From assembly GCF_003347595.2 (NCBI RefSeq), contig NZ_QCZK02000061.1:124001-188000 (forward strand): 64,000 bases of DNA, written 5' to 3'. Source of the stretch: Botryobacter ruber (GTDB lineage Bacteria; Bacteroidota; Bacteroidia; Cytophagales; Hymenobacteraceae). Below are positions 7,802-14,053 of this stretch, one piece after another. The position numbers and the translations under genes are program-made. Positions within the stretch are counted from its first letter, which is position 1. The number at the start of each line of letters is the position of its first letter. Under the pieces are notes generated by a model that worked only from the letters and a program-made list of their open reading frames with translations, ran no database searches and was not told where the DNA came from.

Positions 7802-9125
7802 CAGCCAACTCCTCTGGAAAGACGAGGAACACCCACCCCTGGAGGTACTGCGCGAGTACCAGGAAGAGTCGTTGCCTAAACCCGAAAGCCGGGCGGTGGA
7901 GCGGCACCTGATTTCCTGCGAACTCTGCACCGACCTGGTGCAGGGCATGAAGCTGTCGGACCGCAAGGCCACCCGGAAAGCCGTGCACGACCTGAACGCG
8001 CAGCTCCGCATCCTGGGCCCGAAAAAACGACAGCGCCGCCTCCCCCTCATCCCCCTGCTCGACTGGCGTGCAGCGGCAACCATCCTGGTGCTGCTCTGCT
8101 CGGTAGGGCTGGTGGTGTATTTTATTTACGGGGAGATACAGCGCGAACGGTTAGCGGCAGCCCGGAAAGCCGAACTGGCTGCACAGGCAGAACTGCTGGC
8201 CATCTCTGCCACAACCGACACCTTATTTATTACGGTTCCGGGGCCGACGGGAAGCACTGCAGCTGCCACCACAGCCACTGCACCTGCAGTGGCTTACCAG
8301 AAGCCTGTAACGCGCAAACCATCTGCGGCATCAGCATCAAAAACAGAAGCAAGAGCAGAAGCGTCAGCTAATGCAGCATACTCAGAAGCAGCAGCAGGTA
8401 TGGTAGCAGGGGTAGCCGTGCAGGACAAAACGGAAGTGAAGCATCCGGATACAGCTTTAAGTAAGAAACCAGGAGAACTGACCGCCTCTGCTCCGGCTGT
8501 TGTAAGAAGTAAAACAGAAAGTGTGGGTAACGTTGTGGTAGAAGCCGGAAAGCAGCTGAAGGGCCAGGTGGTATCGGAGCAGGGCGAAGGGATACCGGGG
8601 GTGTCGGTTGTGGTGAAGGGCACCAGCAAAGGCACCAGCACCGATAGGAGCGGAAATTTTACGCTTCCGGCCCCGACCGACAACACCACCCTCTCCTTTA
8701 ACTACATCGGCTACCAGCAGGAGGAAGTGAAGGTGGATCCGAAAACCAACACGGTTAAAATAGAACTCACCCCGGATAACAAAGCCCTGAATGAGGTGGT
8801 TGTCATTGGCTACGGCACTACGATGCCAGAAGCCGCCGCTGCCCCTGTTACCGGCATGAAAGCCTATAACCAGTATATCGAAAAAAACCGCAGAACTCCG
8901 GCAGCAGCTACATCCGAAAAAATAAGCGGCCGGGTAGTCGTTGGTTTCACGGTTACGGCAAAGGGCACCTTAGAAAACATCCGCATCCTGAAAAGCCTGC
9001 ATCCTGCCGCAGACGCGGAAGCTTTACGATTGGTAAAAGAAGGGCCACCCTGGAAACCGGCTGTTAAAAACGGGAAAACTGTGCCGCAGGAGGTGAAGAT
9101 GAGGATCCGGTTCAAGCCCGAGTAA
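7788..9125 (+). CDS. Anti-sigma zinc-finger / CarboxypepD_reg / TonB C-terminal hybrid protein
   Basis: A 445-residue membrane protein, translationally coupled to the sigma gene. Order: an N-terminal cytoplasmic anti-sigma zinc-finger motif HLISCELC (H-x3-C-x2-C) near residue 41; one membrane helix (ILVLLCSVGLVVYFIY); an Ala/Thr-rich periplasmic linker that contains two copies of the CTGCC-type repeat; a CarboxypepD_reg-like domain (GIPGVSVVVKGTSKGTSTD) ending in NEVVVIGYGT; and a TonB C-terminal domain (VVGFTVTAKGTLENIRILKS). The likely role is to hold the ECF sigma factor at the membrane and link it to an envelope signal. The domain calls are direct; the signalling function is inferred from architecture and operon. 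Confidence 0.85.
   Translation: MRSDNSQLLWKDEEHPPLEVLREYQEESLPKPESRAVERHLISCELCTDLVQGMKLSDRKATRKAVHDLNAQLRILGPKKRQRRLPLIPLLDWRAAATILVLLCSVGLVVYFIYGEIQRERLAAARKAELAAQAELLAISATTDTLFITVPGPTGSTAAATTATAPAVAYQKPVTRKPSAASASKTEARAEASANAAYSEAAAGMVAGVAVQDKTEVKHPDTALSKKPGELTASAPAVVRSKTESVGNVVVEAGKQLKGQVVSEQGEGIPGVSVVVKGTSKGTSTDRSGNFTLPAPTDNTTLSFNYIGYQQEEVKVDPKTNTVKIELTPDNKALNEVVVIGYGTTMPEAAAAPVTGMKAYNQYIEKNRRTPAAATSEKISGRVVVGFTVTAKGTLENIRILKSLHPAADAEALRLVKEGPPWKPAVKNGKTVPQEVKMRIRFKPE
8257..8289 (+). repeat. CTGCC-type dispersed repeat inside the anti-sigma gene, forward
   Basis: Exact core at 8263-8276, read in frame as TAAATTATAPA. Its outer bases (ACTGCAG and CTGCAGT) are complementary to each other. 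Confidence 0.8.
8388..8424 (-). repeat. CTGCC-type dispersed repeat inside the anti-sigma gene, inverted and degenerate
   Basis: The plus strand reads GCAGCAGCAGGTATGGTAGC, close to the inverted copy at 62648-62680. In frame it gives AAAGMVAGVAV. It lies about 100 bases from the forward copy in the same linker. Confidence 0.45.
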
Positions 9126-9180
9126 GTGGTTTTGGGATGTGCGGTGGCAGTGGTGGGTGGTGCAATAAACGATTTCTGCC

Positions 9181-9302
9181 GCTGGTGCGAGTTTGCAACT
9201 CGTACCTTTTTGTTGTTGGGCACAATCCATTTATCAACAGGATGATTCCGGTGTTCCAGTTTCCATGTGGTTTGAAAGTACGAGCTAAAAGCTCGCACTA
9301 GC
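9181..9302. repeat. REP-like inverted pair, copy 2
   Basis: This has the same layout as 1220-1353. The left hairpin is CGAGTT-TGC-AACTCG (9188-9202) and the right one CGAGCT-AAA-AGCTCG (9280-9294). The left stem differs from the other three stems by C-to-T on one side and G-to-A on the other, so pairing is kept. The sequence between the arms differs from copy 1. Confidence 0.75.
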
Positions 9303-9338
9303 GAAAAAACCTTCCCCACAAAAGCTCATCCGGCAAGT

Positions 9339-9548
9339 AATACCAAATAGTATTTACGCAGTTCCACAAATCATTCCCCGTTGTCATCCCCGAAGGGGAT
9401 CTTGTGGGCGAACTGCACATTGATTAGCTAAAAGGATCTTCCTTTTAAACCTTCTTATAGCTGGCCTAAGTGCAGCTTGCTCACGAGATCCCTTCCTAAT
9501 GACAAAAGGAGTGTTTTTTATAGAATAGGTTATTTACTATTTGGTATA
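9339..9548. repeat. MITE-like element with nested inverted repeats
   Basis: The outer ends are TACCAAATAGTA (9341-9352) and TACTATTTGGTA (9535-9546). A second, imperfect inner pair lies at 9378-9418 and 9470-9505: left TGTCATCCCCGAAGGGGATC, right GAGATCCCTTCCTAATGACA, both ending in a GCTGCAC-like block. The element is 210 bp, with no open frame. It fits a non-autonomous transposable element. A single copy is visible in this window. Confidence 0.65.
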
Positions 9549-9583
9549 AGCTTGTCTTAATATCTTTACAGCTGTAAAAAGTA

Positions 9584-9614
9584 AAAGCCTCTTACCGGTC
9601 TGGTAAGAGGCTTT
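9584..9614 (-). terminator. Rho-independent terminator of the tRNA-like RNA
   Basis: AAAGCCTCTTACC pairs perfectly with GGTAAGAGGCTTT around 5 bases. On the minus strand it is followed by TTTTACTTTTT, a U-rich tract, so it terminates the RNA encoded just upstream on that strand. Confidence 0.8.
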
Positions 9615-9619
9615 GTTGC

Positions 9620-9755
9620 TGTAGGGGGAGGAGTCGAACCTCCACGGAGTAGTTAGGCAAATATCTTTGTACTGGTAAGCTCAAAAAAGCTGCTTTATCC
9701 CGGAATCTCCACCCCCGAGAGAGGAGGGCTTGTCTGCCAGTTTCAACACCCTACA
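9620..9755 (-). ncRNA. tRNA-Leu-like noncoding RNA (136 nt between acceptor ends)
   Basis: On the minus strand the ends form a 7 bp acceptor stem (TGTAGGG / CCCTACA). A perfect T arm follows from GGAGG-TTCGACT-CCTCC. The D-arm region (GTTGAAACTGGCAGACA) matches class II tRNA-Leu style. A 5 bp anticodon-like stem CCCTC/GGGGG encloses the loop CTCTCTC, giving CTC at the anticodon position with an unusual pyrimidine at position 37. About 70 bases replace the normal variable arm, so this is not a standard tRNA. CCA is not encoded. It has its own promoter and terminator. It could be a tRNA-Leu derivative with an insertion or an undescribed small RNA. It is not tmRNA: the size and ends are wrong and there is no tag frame. 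Confidence 0.6.
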
Positions 9756-9772
9756 TTGTGTTGATGATGTTA

Positions 9773-9804
9773 CAAAGGTATACACACCCTCATTTATTTG
9801 CAAA
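9773..9804 (-). promoter_or_regulatory. Bacteroidota-type promoter for the tRNA-like RNA
   Basis: The minus strand reads TTTG (9804-9801), 20 bases, then TACCTTTG (9780-9773), matching the -33/-7 consensus TTTG / TAnnTTTG. The acceptor 5' end follows 18 bases after the -7 box. Confidence 0.7.
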
Positions 9805-10229
9805 TTTTTTAAACATTAATTTTTAAATTTATTTTATTTTCAATAAAATCAACATTTCAATATCAAATTCACAAGCAACACTTTAAAACAAAGACTTTTA
9901 TTGCGAGAAATTCAATGGTGCAACAAAGTAAATCTTTTAAGCCTGTATAGCGCCACCGTTAGAGTTCAACCAGCAGGATTGCAAGAGCAGAGGAAATGGT
10001 GGCCGGAGCAGGAAATGTGCTAAACTTTACGAGAGTACGAGGGCTTCGCCGGGGCGTCCATCAGTTGCTGCTGTTTATCCGGGCCATAGCAAAACGCCGG
10101 TACAAAAACAATGACAAAATCCCTGTAGCAGGAGGATTTCTGTCCTTTTTCTCCTACAGCCCCGCTCCTACCTTTCGGGTTTGAAACGGCCTGTCCGCAA
10201 CAGGTATGGCCGGTACATACAGCTTACAC
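9805..10229. other. AT-rich intergenic region before the U32 gene
   Basis: 9805-9960 is very AT-rich with no open frame. A degenerate CTGCC-type repeat is at 9986-10012. CTACCTTTCG near 10171 resembles a -7 box with a change in the last base. No gene is supported. Confidence 0.4.
9986..10012 (-). repeat. CTGCC-type dispersed repeat, degenerate copy
   Basis: The minus strand reads CTGCTCCGGCCACCATTTCC then TCTGCT, matching the family frame with changes in the core. Confidence 0.55.
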
Positions 10230-11468
10230 ATGCGTACTTCTCAAACTGAACTTCTGGCCCCCGTGGGCTCTTACGAATCGTTAACGGCAGCCCTGAAAGC
10301 CGGCTGCGACGCTGTCTACTTTGGTGTGGAGCAGCTGAACATGCGGGCGCGCTCGTCAGTTAATTTCACCACCGACGACCTGCAGGAAATAACCCGGCTT
10401 TGCCGCCAGGCCAATGTAAAAGCCTATCTTACCCTCAACACCATCCTCTACGACCACGACATCCGCCTGATGAAAACCATCGTGAACCAGGCCAAAGCCA
10501 GTGGCGTTTCGGCGGTAATTGCCTCCGACCATGCCGTTATGGCCCACTGCCGCAGCATTGGCATGCCGCTGCACATATCCACACAGGTGAATGTTACGAA
10601 CATCGAAACGGTGGAATTTTATGCCGCCTTTGCCGATGTGATGGTGCTCTCGCGGGAGCTGAGCCTGCGGCAGGTAAAGGAAATAACCCGCGAAATTGAA
10701 CGACGTCAAATCAAAGGGCCATCGGGGCAGCTGGTGCGGATTGAGATGTTTGCACATGGCGCACTGTGCATGGCCGTTTCGGGCAAATGCTACCTGAGCC
10801 TGCACTCGCACAACGCCTCGGCTAACCGGGGCGCCTGCATCCAGAACTGCCGCAAAAGCTACATCGTGACCGACAAGGAAGAAGGCACGGAACTCGAAAT
10901 CGACAACGAGTACATCATGAGCGCCAAAGACCTCTGCACCATCGGCTTCCTGGATAAATTAGTGGATGCCGGCGTGCAGCTTCTCAAAATTGAAGGCCGT
11001 GGCCGCGCTGCCGATTACGTAGACACGGTGGTGCGTTGCTACCGCGAAGCCCTCATTGCCCTGCAGGAAAACAGCTATACTCCCGAAAAAATTGAGGACT
11101 GGACAAACCGGCTTTCCAAGGTGTACAACCGCGGATTCTGGGACGGCTATTACCTGGGCCGGAAAATGGGTGAATGGAACGATTCCTATGGCTCCAAAGC
11201 CACCGAAAAGAAAATCCTGATTGGAAGGGGCATCCGCTACTTCAGCAAGCTGCAGGTTGGGGAGTTCAGCCTGGAATCGCACACACTGAAAAAAGGAGAC
11301 CAGGTGCTCATTACCGGCCCGAACACCGGCGTTATCCGGACAACCGTGGAGGAAATGCGGCTAGACGATGTGGCCGTGGATAACGTAGCCAGGGGCGATG
11401 TGTTTTCCATGAAAGTGCCGGAGAAGGTAAAGCCCAACGACAAACTGTATAAAGTAGTGAATGCCTGA
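10230..11468 (+). CDS. U32 family protein (TrhP-like tRNA hydroxylation protein)
   Basis: A 412-residue member of the peptidase U32 family. The start MRTSQTELLAPVGSYE aligns with the usual LLAPAGS N-terminus, so I use ATG 10230 instead of 10206. Diagnostic segments are AALKAGCDAVYFGVEQLNMR, the Cys-bearing block NRGACIQNCRKSY, and LKIEGRGRAADYVD. Characterised members (TrhP/YegQ type) take part in 5-hydroxyuridine formation at wobble U34 of tRNA; others (RlhA, UbiU/V) modify rRNA or ubiquinone precursors. The protein is cytoplasmic. Its stop codon overlaps the start of a small ferredoxin gene (TGATG), suggesting that the ferredoxin is its redox partner. Family is certain; the substrate is inferred. 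Confidence 0.88.
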   Translation: MRTSQTELLAPVGSYESLTAALKAGCDAVYFGVEQLNMRARSSVNFTTDDLQEITRLCRQANVKAYLTLNTILYDHDIRLMKTIVNQAKASGVSAVIASDHAVMAHCRSIGMPLHISTQVNVTNIETVEFYAAFADVMVLSRELSLRQVKEITREIERRQIKGPSGQLVRIEMFAHGALCMAVSGKCYLSLHSHNASANRGACIQNCRKSYIVTDKEEGTELEIDNEYIMSAKDLCTIGFLDKLVDAGVQLLKIEGRGRAADYVDTVVRCYREALIALQENSYTPEKIEDWTNRLSKVYNRGFWDGYYLGRKMGEWNDSYGSKATEKKILIGRGIRYFSKLQVGEFSLESHTLKKGDQVLITGPNTGVIRTTVEEMRLDDVAVDNVARGDVFSMKVPEKVKPNDKLYKVVNA

Positions 11469-11701
11469 TGGTCCGGATACTGTTTCAGCGCGGCAGGTGC
11501 ATCGGGTGCAACGGGTGTGTGGAGGCGGCGCCCCTGCGGTGGCAGGTCTCCAAAAAGGACGGCCGCTGCACCCTCATCGACGGCAAAGAAAAGAAAGGCA
11601 TTTACCAGGCAGTCGTTCACCCGGACGAGTACCAGGAAAACCTGCAGGCTGCCGCCAACTGCCCCATGCGCATCATCCAGGTAACACTCCTGAAAAAATA
11701 A
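11468..11701 (+). CDS. Small 4Fe-4S ferredoxin-like protein
   Basis: A 77-residue protein with CIGCNGC near the N-terminus and NCPMRI near the C-terminus, the four Cys ligands of a single [4Fe-4S] ferredoxin. The first motif lacks the usual fourth spacing but keeps Pro after EAA. It overlaps the U32 stop by one base, so the two are co-transcribed and probably translationally coupled. It probably supplies electrons or cluster iron to the U32 protein. The link between these two genes is inference from coupling. Confidence 0.85.
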   Translation: MVRILFQRGRCIGCNGCVEAAPLRWQVSKKDGRCTLIDGKEKKGIYQAVVHPDEYQENLQAAANCPMRIIQVTLLKK

Positions 11702-12311
11702 TCCTTCCTGGTTTCAGCACCGGCAGCCCCTGGTTCAGCGACAGTTCCGGGGCAAAAACTTTAAGGTGCAGAGGCAAAGGAGGCAGGTGCAGAAGAATTT
11801 TTGCATTCAGATTGCTGTTATTTTTGCCATTCCCCCTACTTTATTTCCCTCTAAAGTTAGCTGCTAGCACCCGTCCTCCCACCCCGGGCACAGCAGCACT
11901 TCATACATGAAAAAAATCCGAATAAATATTAAAATGCAAACAACTTTTTTCACAAAAAATAGTAACTATCAATATTAGTTTATAACTTAACACACACCCT
12001 AAAACTTAAAGCTGTATAGCAACATTGTTGCAATACTGTACCCACTGTTAATTACACGTATGCATTACGCCTGCCTGCGCTCATTATGTTCGCCAGGTAG
12101 TATAGTGTGTGCACCTGCTATATAAAATAGCTTTTAGCGTTACCTTTCAAGGCATCGCCTGATTCTACCAACGGTTGCTGCTTTAGTTTAACCGGTAGAT
12201 TATGTGGTTGCGGATGCGGCAGGCAATGGGGAGGTGGGCCGGTACCAGGAAATCACAGGTAGCTTCGTTTCACAGAATTTATTTCTTTGTTCATTATATA
12301 TTTTTTTCATC

Positions 12312-12527
12312 ATGGAAATTCTGTTTACAAGAAGCACTAAGCCACACCAGCTTGATCTTAAACTGTTATCGGAAAATGATGCAGCCTCCGCTAGTCAGGC
12401 GCTTTCCCAACAAATTCAGGCTGATACTTTCGTTCAGGTTCTTCCCTACCATCCCCCGCTACAGAGTGGTTATAAGCCGGGTGCCAGAAAAAAATACCAG
12501 TCGCTTCCGATCAATACTTCGTTTTGA
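12312..12527 (+). CDS. Possible small protein, 71 residues
   Basis: The open frame starts MEILFTRSTKPHQLDLKLL and ends QSLPINTSF. It has no signal peptide, membrane helix or recognised domain. The composition is protein-like and an A/T-rich leader precedes the ATG, but nothing else supports it. It may be a remnant or spurious. Confidence 0.22.
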   Translation: MEILFTRSTKPHQLDLKLLSENDAASASQALSQQIQADTFVQVLPYHPPLQSGYKPGARKKYQSLPINTSF

Positions 12528-12740
12528 AGGAAGGGCTACCATTTTAAGTACTGCCTGCTTTAAGGGCTGTTAGTTCCCTGCCCGGTAAGGCACCGTATTT
12601 TTTTGAATTTCAGAATCAAACATTTTCCATGACTCTCCCTGACTGGTCTGTTAGCCACCCTTCTTACCAGTAAACACCCTCCGGTTTATCAATAGTTAAC
12701 CGGGAAAATTCTAGCACTAAGTCTTTGTTGACTTAACAAT

Positions 12741-12778
12741 AAAAAAGCTCTGACTGTGTTACCAGTCAGAGCTTTTTT
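12741..12778. terminator. Bidirectional Rho-independent terminator
   Basis: AAAAAAGCTCTGACT pairs perfectly with AGTCAGAGCTTTTTT around GTGTTACC. It lies 16 bases beyond the stop of the minus-strand GH105 gene and carries A- and T-runs on both sides. Confidence 0.85.
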
Positions 12779-12793
12779 ATTTCTTTGTTTGTA

Positions 12794-13975
12794 TTAAGAC
12801 TGCTTCTCTTTCATCCTGATTATCTCGGAACCGGCCAGCAGGAAGCAACCAAGGCCGTAGTCTTCGAAGTCGGGCTTGCTGGTGTAGGTTACAGGCTGCC
12901 CGTCTTTTGGTTCTTTACCGGTGCCCTGCAGGTACCCCAGGAATCCATCCGGGTGCACTGCCTCTGTCGCCATGGCATTCCAGGCTTTGGCAATGATAGG
13001 TTTGTAGACTTTCGCATCAAGTAGGCCATTGTTTACACCCCAGGCCATACCGTAGGTAAACAGGGCTGTTCCGGATGTCTCCTTACCACCGTAATGCTCC
13101 GGATCTTCGAGGCTGGCATTCCAGAAACCGTCTTCGCGCTGCAGCGGCACGAGTGCTTTCATCATCTCCAGGTAAGTTTTCTTGTACTCTTCGCGGTACG
13201 GGTGACCTTCGGGCATTAACTGCATCACGCGCACCAGGGCGCCCACTACCCAACCGTTCCCTCTCGACCAGTAAATATCTTTTCCGGCAGGCGTGGTTAC
13301 CGGAGGCACAAAGTCTTTGTCGCGCCACCAGAGGCCGTCTTTTTCATTGTACAGGCCGCCACCAATTTCGTTTTTGGTAGCCAGGTACATTTCGTGCATT
13401 TTTTTGTAGTAGCTATCGGCGCTGTCGGGGTAAATCTCGGCCAGCTGGGCATAGAGTGGCATGGCCATCATCAGGGCATCAATCCAGTCCCAGTCGTCTA
13501 CTTTGGTGCTGTTTACCATGTTGTCCATGGCCGCTTTAATCATGCGGATTTTTTCCGGCCTGGGGTCCATTTTATACAGGTCGATGTAGGTCTGGCCTGC
13601 GGTCTGGTAGTCGGCGTGGCGTATTTTTTCGCCGCCCGTCAGGCTCCAGTTGTGCTTCTGCCCCCACTCTTCGGCATAATCGATATACCTTTTCTGCGGG
13701 TCTACTTTGTAGAACTCCATCAGCCCGATGTAGTAGATGCCGCGTGTCCAGATGTTGCTGGGGCGTGTTTTGTTCGTTACAATTTCCTTGCCCGGGTCAG
13801 GCCACTTCTGCATGAAGTAATTGTTGGCCAGGCGCAGTGTTTGCAGTATCTGCTCCTTTTCAGGCAGACTGGCTTCGGCGGATTTGGCAGACTTCTGAGA
13901 GGCACAGGCTGCGCCGAACAAGGCAAGCAGGGTTAATAGAGAAACTCTGAAAAGAGAAATCGGTTTTGTTGTCAT
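12794..13975 (-). CDS. Unsaturated rhamnogalacturonyl hydrolase, GH105, lipoprotein
   Basis: A 393-residue GH105/GH88-type enzyme that hydrolyses the unsaturated galacturonic acid left on oligosaccharides by rhamnogalacturonan lyases, so it acts directly after the PL11 product. The N-terminus has a lipobox (ALFGAAC), so it is probably anchored to the membrane. Family blocks: RPSNIWTRGIYYIGL, HADYQTAGQTYIDLY, DDWDWIDALMMAMP with the catalytic Asp region, WSRGNGWVVGALVRVM and KETSGTALFTYGMAWGVN. Length is normal for the family (about 370-400). A terminator follows. Confidence 0.93.
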   Translation of the reverse strand: MTTKPISLFRVSLLTLLALFGAACASQKSAKSAEASLPEKEQILQTLRLANNYFMQKWPDPGKEIVTNKTRPSNIWTRGIYYIGLMEFYKVDPQKRYIDYAEEWGQKHNWSLTGGEKIRHADYQTAGQTYIDLYKMDPRPEKIRMIKAAMDNMVNSTKVDDWDWIDALMMAMPLYAQLAEIYPDSADSYYKKMHEMYLATKNEIGGGLYNEKDGLWWRDKDFVPPVTTPAGKDIYWSRGNGWVVGALVRVMQLMPEGHPYREEYKKTYLEMMKALVPLQREDGFWNASLEDPEHYGGKETSGTALFTYGMAWGVNNGLLDAKVYKPIIAKAWNAMATEAVHPDGFLGYLQGTGKEPKDGQPVTYTSKPDFEDYGLGCFLLAGSEIIRMKEKQS

Positions 13976-14053
13976 GTTTATTTGTTGTACTCCTGAATAT
14001 AAAGTTAGCTATTTTTGTTCTTTGTCAGAAATTATTGGCCGAAGCAGGATTAG

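Larger units (their letters stand above)
11702..12793. other. 1.1 kb region almost without genes
   Basis: 11702-11900 is moderately GC-rich, then an AT-rich stretch runs to about 12060. One short open frame (12312-12527) is listed separately at low confidence. A bidirectional terminator closes the region. I see no structured RNA that I can name. Confidence 0.4.

Noticed and set aside
9620..9755. Standard tRNA (Leu or Glu) call
   Set aside because: About 70 bases in place of the variable arm and a pyrimidine at position 37 do not fit a functional tRNA; kept as a tRNA-like RNA.
9584..9804. tmRNA
   Set aside because: Far too short, no GGGG-type 5' end and no tag-peptide frame ending in Ala-Ala.
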